From Psychrosphaera sp. (lineage in GTDB: Bacteria; Pseudomonadota; Gammaproteobacteria; Enterobacterales; Alteromonadaceae), in NCBI GenBank assembly GCA_028098005.1, contig JAOHFM010000023.1, positions 1-23,297 on the forward strand: 23,297 bases of DNA, given 5' to 3'. Position 1 is the first letter of the stretch. Each line of letters starts with the position of its first letter. The notes under the pieces are model-generated. The model saw nothing but the letters and a program-made list of their open reading frames with translations, searched no databases and had not been told where the DNA came from. Below are positions 9,406 to 20,300 of the stretch, in pieces. The position numbers and the translations under genes are program-made.

Positions 9406-10506
9406 TTACTTTCTTCCAATAGCTTGGCACAAACTTAACATGCGGTCAGTTGTGCTTAAATTTGCATTTTGCCCTGCGCGTTGCTGCATCTCTGATATCA
9501 AAGTAGGCGCATGTAATAATTCTCGCAGTACTGCAGGCATTTCTGTATCTAATTTATTTTGATCAATTAATCTTGCTGCACCCACTGACACAAGCCAGTT
9601 TGCGTTAGCCGTTTGATGATCATCCACAGCATATGGTAGCGGAATGAAAATCGCCGCATTGCCAGACGCAGCAACCTCTGAAACCGTTAGAGCTCCAGCC
9701 CGACATATTACAATGTCAGCCCAAGCATAAGCATCTTTCATATCATCAATAAAATCTGAAACTACTAACTGCTCATCTGCAAAACCGGCATTTTTATATC
9801 CACGGCTCACTTCATCAGTATTGTTTTTTCCAGCTTGGTGTCGAACTTTTATCGACGCTTCGTCAGCAATAAAATGTGCCAACAAACCAGGCAATTTTTG
9901 ATTAAAAACTCTAGCGCCTAGACTACCACCAATCACTAAAATATGTTTCGCCGATTGTGCGTTAATCAAGCGTTTAGGTAATTTATTTAAACTGCTTATT
10001 TCGTCTCGTACTGGGTTACCAATCACTTCAAACTTTTCGTTATTAGAAACAGGTTTAGACAACGGAAAAGCCAATAATGTTTTTAGCGCTATTTTACTTA
10101 AATAGCGATTTGTCATTCCCATGACCGCATTTTGCTCATGAAGCAGCAATGGTATACCTAATGACTTAGCCGCAATACCACCGGGGCCCGATGCATAACC
10201 ACCAAAACCCACAACAATGTCTGGCTTTAACTCCGCTAGTATTTTTCTTGCTTGCAAAAATGCTTTTAACAGCATAAATGGCATAGACAGAAGTCTCTTA
10301 ATACCGTTGCCGCGAACACCTTTTACATCAATAAAGTTAATATCAATATCATGTTTAGGAACAATATCCGCTTCCATTCTATCGGCGGTACCTATCCAAC
10401 TCACTTGCCAGCCTTTAGCTTTAAGTGCATTGGCTAAAGCGATACCTGGGAATATATGTCCACCAGTACCGCCTGCCATAATTAAGGCTTTAGGTAGTGC
10501 ATTCAT
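9406..10506 (-). CDS. murG: Lipid II synthase (MurG GlcNAc transferase)
   Basis: GT-B glycosyltransferase that adds GlcNAc to lipid I at the inner face of the membrane, giving lipid II. The 366-residue product starts MNALPKALIMAGGTGGHIFPG, with the GGTGGH loop and a second glycine-rich motif GGSLGARVFN; the donor-site CRAGALTVSEVAASG is intact. I chose the ATG at 10506 because it has AAGG nine bases upstream and aligns with family starts. The frame is open for 26 codons further upstream, but those lie inside ftsW. The gene overlaps ftsW by 17 bases. Confidence 0.97.
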   Translation of the reverse strand: MNALPKALIMAGGTGGHIFPGIALANALKAKGWQVSWIGTADRMEADIVPKHDIDINFIDVKGVRGNGIKRLLSMPFMLLKAFLQARKILAELKPDIVVGFGGYASGPGGIAAKSLGIPLLLHEQNAVMGMTNRYLSKIALKTLLAFPLSKPVSNNEKFEVIGNPVRDEISSLNKLPKRLINAQSAKHILVIGGSLGARVFNQKLPGLLAHFIADEASIKVRHQAGKNNTDEVSRGYKNAGFADEQLVVSDFIDDMKDAYAWADIVICRAGALTVSEVAASGNAAIFIPLPYAVDDHQTANANWLVSVGAARLIDQNKLDTEMPAVLRELLHAPTLISEMQQRAGQNANLSTTDRMLSLCQAIGRK

Positions 10507-11710
10507 AATGGGTACCTTCTTCTGACAGAGCATCTGGTTCAACGTCTTCTTTTTGGCGTAATTCGTAGTCAATACGAAGCACAACGGCCATGGCTATACT
10601 GAATAATATAAGGCTACTGCCACCATATGAAATAAAGGGTAAAGTTAAACCTTTAGTAGGCAATAATCCGGTACTGGCACCAATATTAACAAATACCTGA
10701 AATGCAACCCAGATGCCAATGGCATAAGCGAAGTAGCCATTGTAGTGTTCTTCTTTCTCCATAGCTTTTGAGCCAATACGAAGAATTCTGTGCACTAGCA
10801 CGCCAAGTACAACAACAAGGATAGAAAGCCCAATAAAACCTAACTCTTCGGCAATTACCGCTGCGATAAAGTCGGTATGAGCTTCTGGTAAATAATCTAA
10901 TTTTTGAATTGAATTGCCTAAACCTAAGCCTGCCCAGTCACCTCGACCATAAGCCATTAAAGATTGTGTTAACTGATAACCTGAACCAAAAGGGTCAGCC
11001 CAAGGATCCAAATACGATGTCAAACGACGCAGTCGATAGGGTTCTAATAAAATCAAACTAACTACCGCGGTTAGGCCAGCGCCAATAAGAGCAATAAACT
11101 GCCAGATTCTTGCGCCAGCTAAAAACAACAACGCCATTGTTGTGACAAACATAACAATAACAGTACCTAAGTCCGGTTGCTGTAATAGCAATATAGCTAA
11201 CACGACAAAGACACCTAGCGGCTTTAAAAAGCCTTTAAAATTTTCGAGTAACTGTTCATGCTGCCTTACCATGTAACCTGCTAAAAATGCGAAGAAAAAC
11301 AACTTGGCGACTTCCGCGGCTTGCAGGTTAAAAATACCGAGTGGTAACCAACGGCGACTGCCATTAACTGTATTGCCCACTAACAAAACCAAAACTAATA
11401 ATACAACCGCAATCAACAATAAATGCATATTGTACTTGCGCCACCATTCCATCTTAAACATGAATACGACCGTCATTGAAATCAATGAAATAACAATAAA
11501 AACAGCATGTTTAATAGCGATGTAGTATTCGTTGTTATAGAGTTTTTCAGCCACCGGCATAGAAGCTGAGGTCACCATTACCCAACCAAAAAACATTAGG
11601 CATAATGTCATCAATAGTAAAAAACGGTCATAAAACTGAGGTTCAACTACTTGCTCTTCTTTAGTTTTATGACGAGCTAAATTAACTAATCCAAAGCCTA
11701 TTTTATTCAT
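10490..11710 (-). CDS. ftsW: Septal peptidoglycan polymerase FtsW (SEDS family)
   Basis: Multi-pass membrane glycosyltransferase that polymerises lipid II at the septum together with FtsI. From the ATG at 11710 the protein is 406 residues, with about ten hydrophobic segments. It has the SEDS features YLDPWADPFGSGYQLTQSL, the PEAHTDFIAAVIAEELGF loop with the catalytic aspartate, and GLLPTKGLTLPFISYGGSS near the C-terminus. The start overlaps the end of murD by 8 bases; two in-frame GTG codons at 11719 and 11722 are alternatives, and none has a strong ribosome site. Confidence 0.96.
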   Translation of the reverse strand: MNKIGFGLVNLARHKTKEEQVVEPQFYDRFLLLMTLCLMFFGWVMVTSASMPVAEKLYNNEYYIAIKHAVFIVISLISMTVVFMFKMEWWRKYNMHLLLIAVVLLVLVLLVGNTVNGSRRWLPLGIFNLQAAEVAKLFFFAFLAGYMVRQHEQLLENFKGFLKPLGVFVVLAILLLQQPDLGTVIVMFVTTMALLFLAGARIWQFIALIGAGLTAVVSLILLEPYRLRRLTSYLDPWADPFGSGYQLTQSLMAYGRGDWAGLGLGNSIQKLDYLPEAHTDFIAAVIAEELGFIGLSILVVVLGVLVHRILRIGSKAMEKEEHYNGYFAYAIGIWVAFQVFVNIGASTGLLPTKGLTLPFISYGGSSLILFSIAMAVVLRIDYELRQKEDVEPDALSEEGTHYECTT

Positions 11711-13052
11711 CAGCGTCACCACTCAATAAATGATGAACTGCATCAATGAATGCTGCTGCTCGGGCTTGATAATTACTAAACATGTCGATGCTAGCGCACG
11801 CAGGAGACAACAAAACAACATCATTAGGTTTGGATTGTGCATAGGCTTGTTGAACAGCTTCAGGCATTGAGTCTACTAATGTTAGTGATGATGCTTGAAC
11901 AAACTGAACAAACTGCTGTTTGTCTTTACCCAGCGCCACAACATGCTTAACGTGATTTTTAATATCTTGCGATAACTCGCTAAGTTCCGCACCTTTGGCA
12001 TCACCGCCAGCAATTAATATTATATTCTTATTTGCCGCTAGCCCGTTTATGGCAGCCTGACATGACGCAATATTTGTAGCTTTAGAGTCATCTATAAATT
12101 TAACGTTATTCAACTCAGTAACAAACTGACACCGATGCGTTAAACCTGAAAATATGGATAAGGATTCAATGTTATTTTTTATGTCAATGTTTAAAGCACT
12201 GGCCAAAGCCAAAACCGATACTGCATTTAATCCGTTGTGATGCCCAGATAAGGCAAACGTTGAGAAGTCAGCAATAACAACACCGTTATGACATAAACTC
12301 ATTGTGTCAGGGTCGTATTGCCAATCGCCTTTCTCTAAACCAAAAGATTGAGCGTGACTAGAGTGATTCCAAGTTAACTTATCATTGGCATTATAAATTT
12401 CGAGTTTCGCATGTTTATAAATTTTACGTTTGCTAGCAGCGTAGTCTTCAAAGCTTTCATATCTGTCTAAATGATCCGGCGATACGTTTAGTACCGTAGC
12501 GGCTTCGCACTGCAAGCTTTCTGTGGTATCCAGTTGAAAACTAGAAAGCTCAATGACAAAAACATCAACGTCTTGATCAATGACATCTAGCACTGGAACC
12601 CCAAAGTTACCGCACACCACAGCCTTTTCACCAACTCTATTCAAAAAGTCAGTTAGCCAAGCAACCACGGTAGACTTGCCATTCGAACCCGTTACCGCTA
12701 ATACGGGTTTAGTATTTACTCGTGCAAAGAGTTCAACATCACAAAATACCTGAACGCCATTCTTTATGGCATTGCTAACGGCTGGGGTAGCTAAACTAAT
12801 ACCTGGGCTTATTAACAAATACGTATATTCATTAAATTGCGTGTCAGTAATATTGCCAAACTGGGTGTTTATACCGTCAAATAGGTCAGAGCCTTTAGCG
12901 CTACTTGCATCTTCAAACTTACCGTCAAACACATCAGGTTGAATGTCATTTTTTAGCAAATATCTAAACATAGACATACCAGTAAGCCCAAGGCCAAATA
13001 AGGCAACCTTGCTTGCTTTTAACTGTTGTAATATCTCTGCTTGCTGATACAT
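11703..13052 (-). CDS. murD: UDP-N-acetylmuramoyl-L-alanine--D-glutamate ligase
   Basis: Adds D-glutamate as the second residue of the peptidoglycan stem. The 449-residue protein has the N-terminal GLGLTGMSM motif, the P-loop AVTGSNGKSTV at about 119-129, the LNVSPDHLDRY segment and DDSKATN in the C-terminal domain, as expected for MurD. The ATG has AGGA about eight bases upstream. It lies 15 bases after mraY and overlaps ftsW, matching the E. coli gene order. Confidence 0.97.
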   Translation of the reverse strand: MYQQAEILQQLKASKVALFGLGLTGMSMFRYLLKNDIQPDVFDGKFEDASSAKGSDLFDGINTQFGNITDTQFNEYTYLLISPGISLATPAVSNAIKNGVQVFCDVELFARVNTKPVLAVTGSNGKSTVVAWLTDFLNRVGEKAVVCGNFGVPVLDVIDQDVDVFVIELSSFQLDTTESLQCEAATVLNVSPDHLDRYESFEDYAASKRKIYKHAKLEIYNANDKLTWNHSSHAQSFGLEKGDWQYDPDTMSLCHNGVVIADFSTFALSGHHNGLNAVSVLALASALNIDIKNNIESLSIFSGLTHRCQFVTELNNVKFIDDSKATNIASCQAAINGLAANKNIILIAGGDAKGAELSELSQDIKNHVKHVVALGKDKQQFVQFVQASSLTLVDSMPEAVQQAYAQSKPNDVVLLSPACASIDMFSNYQARAAAFIDAVHHLLSGDADE

Positions 13053-13067
13053 GACGTTCCTAATTTA

Positions 13068-14150
13068 TTAGCGAAGTTTAAGCGTGGCGATGCCAACTAA
13101 AACAAGCACTAAAGAAATAATCCAAAATCGAACAATAACGCGAGGCTCTGGCCAACCGCTCAACTCATAGTGGTGATGGATAGGCGCCATTTTAAATACA
13201 CGCTCGCCTCTTAATTTGTATGAACCCACTTGTAAGATCACCGAAAGCGTTTCCATTACAAATACGCCGCCCATGATAACGAGTACCAACTCTTGACGAA
13301 CTAACACAGCAATAATGCCTAATGCGCCACCCAACGCTAAAGAGCCCACATCACCCATAAAGACTTGTGCTGGGTAAGTGTTAAACCATAGGAAACCAAG
13401 TCCAGCACCAACAATGGCCGTACAAACCACCGTTAGCTCATCAGCCAATGGAATATAAGGAATGTGTAGATACTCAGAAAAGTTCACGTTACTCGTTACA
13501 TAGGCAAATAAGGCTAAAGCTCCCGCCACCATTACCGTTGGTACAATCGCTAAACCATCTAGGCCATCGGTTAAATTAACGGCGTTACTGGTTCCTACTA
13601 AGGTGAAGTACACCACTAATAAATACATCATGCCTAACTGCGGCATAATATCTTTGAAAAACGGAACTAGCAGTGCAGTTTCTTCAGGGCTTTGGGCCGT
13701 AGCATACAAATAGACCGCAACGCCAATGGCAATAACGGACTGCCAAAAGTATTTCCAACGTGCAATTAGCCCTTTGCTGTCTTTGCGAATAACCTTTCGG
13801 TAGTCATCAACAAACCCAACAATGCCATAACCAACAACCACAACGAGAACAACCCAGACATACTTATTGCCTAAGTCTGCCCAAAGCAATGTGCTCACCA
13901 CAATACTCGCCAAAATTAACAGACCGCCCATGGTTGGCGTGCCCGACTTACTAAAGTGGCTTTCTGGGCCGTCATCACGAACGGTTTGACCAATTTGCAT
14001 TTTTTGCAAACGGCGAATTAACTTAGGTCCAAAGTACAAAGACAAACCCATTGCCGTTAATACGCTTAAAATTGCTCTAAAAGTGAGATACGAAAAGACA
14101 TTAAAGCCTGAGTGAAATTGCGTTAAATATTCTGCCAACCAAACTAACAT
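13068..14150 (-). CDS. mraY: Phospho-N-acetylmuramoyl-pentapeptide transferase
   Basis: Integral membrane enzyme that transfers phospho-MurNAc-pentapeptide to undecaprenyl phosphate, giving lipid I. The 360-residue length equals E. coli MraY, and the N-terminus MLVWLAEYL is nearly the same. Conserved features include KSGTPTMGG, the FVDDYRK aspartates, [13 protein letters not shown] and the [11 protein letters not shown] motif. About ten hydrophobic helices are visible. It follows murF by 12 bases with an AAGGT ribosome site. Confidence 0.98.
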   Translation of the reverse strand: MLVWLAEYLTQFHSGFNVFSYLTFRAILSVLTAMGLSLYFGPKLIRRLQKMQIGQTVRDDGPESHFSKSGTPTMGGLLILASIVVSTLLWADLGNKYVWVVLVVVVGYGIVGFVDDYRKVIRKDSKGLIARWKYFWQSVIAIGVAVYLYATAQSPEETALLVPFFKDIMPQLGMMYLLVVYFTLVGTSNAVNLTDGLDGLAIVPTVMVAGALALFAYVTSNVNFSEYLHIPYIPLADELTVVCTAIVGAGLGFLWFNTYPAQVFMGDVGSLALGGALGIIAVLVRQELVLVIMGGVFVMETLSVILQVGSYKLRGERVFKMAPIHHHYELSGWPEPRVIVRFWIISLVLVLVGIATLKLR

Positions 14151-14162
14151 AATGTGCCTACC

Positions 14163-15599
14163 TTAAATCCTATTCTGCTGGTTATCTGCAATAACTTGCT
14201 CAACCACGAGTTCCATTTTGGCACTACGTGAGCCTTTCACCAGTACAGTGATATTGCCATTCGGTTGTTCTGTTAACTGCTGTTCTATGTAACTATTTAT
14301 TGTGTCTGTTAATGCTTGTTTTGATGAAAAGTGAATGCCTTTTGACTTAAGAACGTCTGATGAGCTCTGACTTAATACACCAAAAGAATATAGCTGATGG
14401 ATACCTTTATTTAGCGCATATTCGCCAACTTCAGCATGCAATTTAGTTGACTCATGCCCTAGCTCAGCCATGTCACCTAAAACTAAAACTTGTTTGCCTT
14501 TATAACTTGCTAGTAAGTCAATGGCCGCTTTTACGGATTGAACATTCGCATTGTATGAATCGTCAATTAGTAGTACTTGATCTGAAACAGGCTTTAAGTT
14601 TACGCGCCCTTGAACGGCAGCCATTTGGGCCAAACCTAATTTGATATCGTCTAACGTTGCACCCAATTCAATGCACGCAGCTGATGCAGCTAAGGCATTT
14701 TTCACGTTGTGCTCACCCGGAAGTGTAAGGTCAATATTGATGCTGTTACCTTGATATTGAAGTGTAAATGACGCACAGCCGGTTTTATCTAACTTAATGT
14801 TAGTGGCTGTAATGCCATTCTCTTGCTGCTGCACCTCAGTATTTAGGCCAAATTCAACCACTCGACCTGGCACTTTTTCAAACTGCGCTGATAATTTATT
14901 AAGCCAATAGTCTTTATGCTCTGAGTCGCCATTTACAATGGCTAAGCCATTTTCCGTTAGACCATTAAAAATTTCACCTTTGGCTTGTACCACACCAAAG
15001 ATATCGCCAAAACCTTCTAAATGCGCTTCAGCTACATTGTTTAATATCGCCACATTCGGTTTAGTCAGGTTAGTGGTATAAGCAATTTCGCCGATATGGT
15101 TAGCACCTAGCTCAACAATGGCAAACTCGTGTTGTGGCTCTAATCTTAATAACGTAAGTGGCACTCCAATTTGGTTGTTAAAATTGCCATTAGTAGCTAA
15201 AACTGAACCTTTTAATGACATAATTGCAGCGCACATTTCTTTAACCGACGTTTTACCTACGCTACCTGTCATGGCGATAATTTTAGGGTTTACTGCTCTT
15301 GCCACGGCAGCACCAAGCTTGCCTAGCGCAATTAACGAATCTTCTACCACAAACTGAACGATGTCAGTGTCTACTGGGCTTTCGACAATGACGGCAACCG
15401 CCCCTTTGTCTTTTACTTGAGCAACAAACTTAGTGCCGTCGAAGTTTGGGCCTTTTAATGCTAAAAAAACTTGGCCCGGCTTTATTGCTCTGCTATCTGT
15501 TGAAATCTCTCCAATGGCAGTGGTTAAATCAACACTGTCAGTGCCTGTTGGTGATACACCAAGCACTGTTGTTAACCATTGTAAGTCTGCCTTAATCAT
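14163..15599 (-). CDS. murF: UDP-MurNAc-tripeptide--D-alanyl-D-alanine ligase
   Basis: Completes the pentapeptide by adding D-Ala-D-Ala from Ddl. The 478-residue protein shows the MurF P-loop MTGSVGKTSVKE at about 110-121, the ELGANHIGEI segment and DDSYNANVQSVKAAI, which separates MurF from the other Mur ligases. The ATG is three bases after the murE stop, with AAAGGG overlapping the end of murE, so translation is probably coupled. Confidence 0.97.
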   Translation of the reverse strand: MIKADLQWLTTVLGVSPTGTDSVDLTTAIGEISTDSRAIKPGQVFLALKGPNFDGTKFVAQVKDKGAVAVIVESPVDTDIVQFVVEDSLIALGKLGAAVARAVNPKIIAMTGSVGKTSVKEMCAAIMSLKGSVLATNGNFNNQIGVPLTLLRLEPQHEFAIVELGANHIGEIAYTTNLTKPNVAILNNVAEAHLEGFGDIFGVVQAKGEIFNGLTENGLAIVNGDSEHKDYWLNKLSAQFEKVPGRVVEFGLNTEVQQQENGITATNIKLDKTGCASFTLQYQGNSINIDLTLPGEHNVKNALAASAACIELGATLDDIKLGLAQMAAVQGRVNLKPVSDQVLLIDDSYNANVQSVKAAIDLLASYKGKQVLVLGDMAELGHESTKLHAEVGEYALNKGIHQLYSFGVLSQSSSDVLKSKGIHFSSKQALTDTINSYIEQQLTEQPNGNITVLVKGSRSAKMELVVEQVIADNQQNRI

Positions 15600-15602
15600 A
15601 TT

Positions 15603-17180
15603 CTACCCTTTCAATTGGCTTGCACTTGCGCGCCTAGCCATAAAACCTGCGGTAAACGCACGTTCGTCATAATCTATCTTTTGATCACCAATAATTTGGT
15701 AATCTTCATGTCCTTTCCCTGCTATTAAAATGGCATCTTCCTGATTAGCTATCGATACCGCCAACTCAATTGCTGTTTTGCGATCGTACTCAACACTAAT
15801 ATTTTGAGGGTTCTTAAAACCTGCCATAATATCTTGAACAATTGCTTCCTGATCTTCAGTTCTAGGATTGTCGTTAGTGATAATTATTTGGTCAGCATAA
15901 CGCTCTGCAACTTCCGCCATTAAAGGTCTTTTGCTTGTGTCTCTGTCGCCACCACAACCAAACACTAAAATCAGCTTGCCTGACAAATGCTCTTTTACCG
16001 CGGTTAAAGACGCTTTTAATGCATCTGGTGTATGCGCGTAATCAACAATTGCGATAGGTTGATTGGGCTCAACAAACAGCTCTAAACGCCCTGGCACCGG
16101 CTTTAACTTTGCATATGCACTGCTATCAAAAGCCCAGCCTGATAATAATGAAGTCGCAAAAACAGCGGCGATGTTCATGGCATTAAACTCACCATACAAA
16201 GGCAATTCTAAAATTGTCGTTTCTTTAGAGCCAGACAGTTGCCACTCAATTTCTAGATGCAAGCCATAGGGCTGGCACTCTGCGCTTTTAACCCAAACAT
16301 ATTCACTATAGGCCGGTACATTTTCAGACTGACCATAAGCCACTAACTTTGTTGAGCTTGGAATTAAATGACTTAATTTTTCACCATAACTATCATCAAC
16401 ATTAATCACTGCAACCCTAGGCTTGTAATCAATAAACAACTTTGCTTTTTCTGCAAAATATTGTTCCATTGTACCGTGATAGTCTAAATGCTCATGGGTT
16501 AGGTTAGTAAAAACGGCAATATCAAACTCTAAGCCCGCCACTCGCCCTTGCGCCAAAGCGTGGGACGACACTTCCATTGCAGCCGCTTTAAAATTGGACT
16601 CTGAAAACGAAGATAATAATTGGTAAACGTCTGTTATACCTGGCGTTGTATTATTTGATGGAACTAGGTTATCAATATGTCCAGTACCCATAGTACCAAT
16701 AACAGCACAGCCGTTTTTATTTGTCGTATTGGTGTTACTCATGTCAGCAATTTGGGCTAACAAATGGCTAATTGAGGTTTTTCCGTTTGTACCAGTTATA
16801 CCAATAACGGGTAAAATCTTGTTCTGACCAAAATAGAAATGCTGACACAACTCAGCAAGTTCACCACGAAGGTTGTGTACCGTCTTGATAAATACGTCAG
16901 CAGGCGGTGTAAAGTCGTTTGGCAAATTACAATTTGCGTCAATCAATACGGCGTCTGCTCCTTTGCCAATTGCGCTTTGTATAAAGTCTGCGCCGTTCAA
17001 GTCGTGACCAAAGAGTGCAACAAAAATATCGCCTTTGTTAACCTGTCGACTGTCCTGTACTAAACGACGAGAAAGCATCGACTCATGCGATGCTTTGTTA
17101 GGTGTTTGGTTTTGCTTAACATTCCTGAGCAAGTGTTCATTTAACTCATGAATGATTTGTCCGGCATTAGTTAACATCAT
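15603..17180 (-). CDS. murE: UDP-MurNAc-L-Ala-D-Glu--meso-diaminopimelate ligase
   Basis: Adds meso-diaminopimelate as the third stem residue. The 525-residue protein has the P-loop GITGTNGKTS at 127-136 and the specificity motif DNPR at 437-440 (in TNDNPRTEDQE), which marks DAP rather than lysine use; GKGHEDYQI is near the end. It is about 30 residues longer than E. coli MurE, partly from a polar N-terminal stretch around residues 20-36 before SRRLVQDSRQV. Two adjacent ATGs (17180 and 17177) could both start it. The start overlaps the ftsI end by 14 bases. Confidence 0.96.
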   Translation of the reverse strand: MMLTNAGQIIHELNEHLLRNVKQNQTPNKASHESMLSRRLVQDSRQVNKGDIFVALFGHDLNGADFIQSAIGKGADAVLIDANCNLPNDFTPPADVFIKTVHNLRGELAELCQHFYFGQNKILPVIGITGTNGKTSISHLLAQIADMSNTNTTNKNGCAVIGTMGTGHIDNLVPSNNTTPGITDVYQLLSSFSESNFKAAAMEVSSHALAQGRVAGLEFDIAVFTNLTHEHLDYHGTMEQYFAEKAKLFIDYKPRVAVINVDDSYGEKLSHLIPSSTKLVAYGQSENVPAYSEYVWVKSAECQPYGLHLEIEWQLSGSKETTILELPLYGEFNAMNIAAVFATSLLSGWAFDSSAYAKLKPVPGRLELFVEPNQPIAIVDYAHTPDALKASLTAVKEHLSGKLILVFGCGGDRDTSKRPLMAEVAERYADQIIITNDNPRTEDQEAIVQDIMAGFKNPQNISVEYDRKTAIELAVSIANQEDAILIAGKGHEDYQIIGDQKIDYDERAFTAGFMARRASASQLKG

Positions 17181-19009
17181 CGCGTCTTCGCCTTATGTCT
17201 GCTAACTGAATCTTTTTATCGCCAACGGCATCGGGTGCGACGTTCAATATTCGTAACGTTTGTCGCATTATTCTTCCAAAAGTTGGGGCTGCGGTTTCGC
17301 CACCATAATAATAATCACCTTTTGGATCGTTGAGTACCACCACCACTGCTATTTTAGGATTGGATACTGGGCCAACCCCTGCAAATGTATTTACATAGTC
17401 GTGACCATAACCACCGGCTGTCGCTTTTTGACTTGTTCCAGTTTTACCAGCAACACGGTAGCCTTTTACCATCGCATTTTTGCCCGAACCATCGGCTGAT
17501 ATAACGCTTTCCATCATGCCTAAAACATTATAGGCCACGTCTTCACTAACGATTCTTTCTGCTGGTTTTTCAATGCCAGTTTGAACTACAGATAAAGGGC
17601 GACTTACTCCTCCTGCACCAATCGTTGTGTACATGCGAGCAAGTTGTGCGGCCGTTACCGAGATACCATAGCCAAATGACAAACTAGCAATTTCAGAATC
17701 AGACCAACGTCTTCTGTCATTAAATAATCCTGTGCTTTCGCCAACTAAATCAACACCACTACTGTCTACTAAACCCATTTTATAAAACAGACCTAAAAAC
17801 GAATCTTTAGGCGTTGATAATGCAAGCTTAGTTGAGCCCATATTAGAAGAATACTTAAGCACGTCCGCTAGGCTCAACATGCCTCTGTTTCTAGGATCAG
17901 AAATGCGGCGACCACCAATTCTCATATAACCTGGAGACGTATCGACCAAGTCGAGTGTGCCGTAAGAACCATATTCAAGTGCGTTAAGTACTGAAATAGG
18001 TTTCATTGTTGAACCAGGCTCAAACGTATCGGTAATTGCTCGGTTTCTAAATCGATGCATAGATACATTCATACGATTATTAGGATTAAATGACGGACTA
18101 TTTACCATCGCTAAAACTTCTGCAGTTTCAACATCAACAACAATAGCGCTGCCTGACGCAGCCTCATAAGTTTGAACTGCTTTTTTCAGTTCTTGGTATA
18201 CTGCGGTTTGAATGCGTTGATCAATAGTCAGCGCAATATCTTGTGGCTCAGATCCTTTTTGCTCTTCGAGCACTTCAATTTCACGCCCCTTCGCATCTTT
18301 AATGACTTTGCGTTTACTTGGTGTACCAACCATCCAGTCGTTATGGCGAAGCTCAACACCTTCAATGCCTTTTCCGTCAATGTTTGTAAAACCAACAACG
18401 TGAGCGGCGATTTCTCCCGCTGGGTAATAACGTTTAGATTCTTCACGCAATCTCACACCAGGAATTCTTAATTGTTGGACGTAGTCTGCAACCACAGGAT
18501 TAGTTTTGCGTTTTAAGTAAATAAAGCGTTTATCTTGGTTATTTGTGATACGTGCTAAAAGCTCATGTTCTTCCATTTGAAGTACTTTAGCTAACGCCTT
18601 CCAACGAATGTCTGTATCAAAATCTGGATAGTCTAAAACGCGCTTTGGGTCAGCCCAAATAGTCTGAACGGGAACACTAACAGCTAGTTCAACACCATTT
18701 CTGTCGGTGATCATGCCACGCTGAACTGAGGATTTTTTTACCCGAACGGTACGCTTGTCGCCTTCTTGAATAAGTTTTTCAGGCTGGATAATTTGTAGGT
18801 AAGCCGCACGACCAATAACCGTGCTAAAGACAAGTACCAAGCAAGTAACAACAAACTGAAAACGCCAACGGTTAACAGATGGCTTAGTTAATTGTTTTGC
18901 TTGTTTAGTTTGTTTGCTCGATTTTTTGGCCAGACTTGGCCTGAGCGCCTTTCTTGGTGCTACGTTTGGTTGTTGTTTTTTTATTCTTATTATTCAACCA
19001 GTCCTTCAT
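17167..19009 (-). CDS. ftsI: Septal transpeptidase FtsI (PBP3); reading frame broken near the N-terminus as given
   Basis: Monofunctional class B penicillin-binding protein that cross-links septal peptidoglycan with FtsW. The main frame (17167 to about 18990) has the dimerisation and transpeptidase domains with the active-site motifs STMK, SSN and KTG, spaced normally, and the membrane segment FQFVVTCLVLVFSTVIG. That frame has no ATG or GTG; its first usual start is a TTG at 18840, inside the membrane helix. The expected start, ATG at 19009 overlapping the ftsL stop as ATGA, opens a lysine-rich frame ([11 protein letters not shown]) that ends at TAA 18905-18907. Removing one base, for example from the A6 run at 18922-18927 or the A7 run at 18976-18982, joins the two into a 613-residue protein with a basic cytoplasmic tail. 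The gene is surely functional in the organism, so a sequencing indel is the simplest explanation. Confidence 0.93.
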
Positions 19010-19335
19010 GGCAACGTAACGACCACCTCTTGTTCTGATGTTGGACGATCCATTTCTAAACGTTCACGAGCAATGTTTTCAACGCGGCTGTGTTCAGCCA
19101 ACGCTCTTTGCTCTAATAACAAATGGCGCCAACGCAGATCAATGTCATCGCGTTGCTGCAACAAAACATCTTGCTGTATTACCATTTGTCTATTTAACTG
19201 TGCCCAATGCACCACTGCCAAAGCAGCGACAACATTGAGCAGCAGAAGCCCCACTGTAAGCTTGTGCTTACTTAAGTCGCTGAGAATATAGCGAGCTAAT
19301 TGAGTATCAACTACATTTTTTATAGTTATGTTCAT
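19006..19335 (-). CDS. ftsL: Cell division protein FtsL
   Basis: Small bitopic divisome protein that forms a complex with FtsB and FtsQ and helps activate FtsWI. The 109-residue protein has a cytoplasmic start, one membrane segment ([21 protein letters not shown]) and a heptad-rich periplasmic coiled coil with [25 protein letters not shown]. Sequence conservation in this family is low, so identity rests on topology, length and position. Its ATG overlaps the rsmH stop as ATGA, and its own TGA overlaps the expected ftsI ATG in the same way. Confidence 0.94.
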   Translation of the reverse strand: MNITIKNVVDTQLARYILSDLSKHKLTVGLLLLNVVAALAVVHWAQLNRQMVIQQDVLLQQRDDIDLRWRHLLLEQRALAEHSRVENIARERLEMDRPTSEQEVVVTLP

Positions 19336-20267
19336 GTTGACAATCTTTCAGCTATTCTCAAGACGGAGCTGCGCGCACGGCTATTGCTAGCAATTTCTTG
19401 TTCCGATGGCTTTATTGCTTTGCCAATCGGTTTCATTTTTATACCTTTGTTTAACTCTTCTTCGGTCACAGGCAAGCCTCTAGGCACTTGTTTGCCTTGG
19501 CTTTGCTTACGGATGAATTGCTTAACAATTCTATCTTCCAAAGAATGAAAGCTAATCACTGACAGTCGACCGGTAGGCTTCAAGACTTCTAACGACGCAT
19601 CTAACGCGCGCTCTATTTCCACTAACTCACTATTTATATATATTCTTATTCCCTGGAAGGTGCGAGTAGCAGGGTGTTTCTTCTCAGCTTTACTCTTTGG
19701 TACAGTTGCAGCCACTAAATTAGCTAAATCGGTTGTCGTAAGAATCGGAGATTCTTCTCGCACAGCAAGAATTTTCCTTGCTACACGTTTCGCAAACTTT
19801 TCTTCACCATAGTTTTTTAACGCAAAAACAATATCGTCTTCTTCGGCTTTGGCTAACCAATCTGCCGCAGAAATACCTCGACTATAGTCCATTCTCATAT
19901 CTAGCGGACCCGGTTTCATAAAGCTAAAACCACGGTCGGCTTCGTCTAACTGAGGTGATGACACACCTAAGTCCATTAAGATACCGTCTACTTTTCCTAC
20001 AACGTCGTGCTTTTGTGCCACAGCAAGAAGTTCAGAAAATGGCGTATGCTCAATGATAAAGCTTGGATTGTCGGCAAAACGCTTTGCAGCTTCTATTGCC
20101 GTTGGATCACGATCTATTGCTATTAAACGGCCATTTTCATTTAGCTGACTTAAAACGTGAGATGAATGCCCACCTCGACCAAAGGTACAATCGATATAAA
20201 TCCCGTCAGGCTTTATGTTTAAGCCGTTAATGGATTCTTCTAATAATACCGATACGTGTGCTGTCAT
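19332..20267 (-). CDS. rsmH: 16S rRNA (cytosine-1402 N4) methyltransferase RsmH
   Basis: SAM-dependent methyltransferase that modifies C1402 in the decoding site of 16S rRNA; formerly MraW. The 311-residue protein begins [16 protein letters not shown] and carries the SAM loop [10 protein letters not shown] at 26-35, [10 protein letters not shown] and the family block [13 protein letters not shown]. The start ATG has a weak GGCAG site. It follows mraZ by 33 bases and overlaps ftsL by four. Confidence 0.98.
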   Translation of the reverse strand: MTAHVSVLLEESINGLNIKPDGIYIDCTFGRGGHSSHVLSQLNENGRLIAIDRDPTAIEAAKRFADNPSFIIEHTPFSELLAVAQKHDVVGKVDGILMDLGVSSPQLDEADRGFSFMKPGPLDMRMDYSRGISAADWLAKAEEDDIVFALKNYGEEKFAKRVARKILAVREESPILTTTDLANLVAATVPKSKAEKKHPATRTFQGIRIYINSELVEIERALDASLEVLKPTGRLSVISFHSLEDRIVKQFIRKQSQGKQVPRGLPVTEEELNKGIKMKPIGKAIKPSEQEIASNSRARSSVLRIAERLST

Positions 20268-20300
20268 TATTGCTGCCGTTTAATTTACTTAAATTTATAT

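Noticed and set aside
10507..10584. Extension of the murG frame upstream to 10584
   Set aside because: This part lies inside ftsW and lacks a ribosome site; the ATG at 10506 has one and matches family starts.
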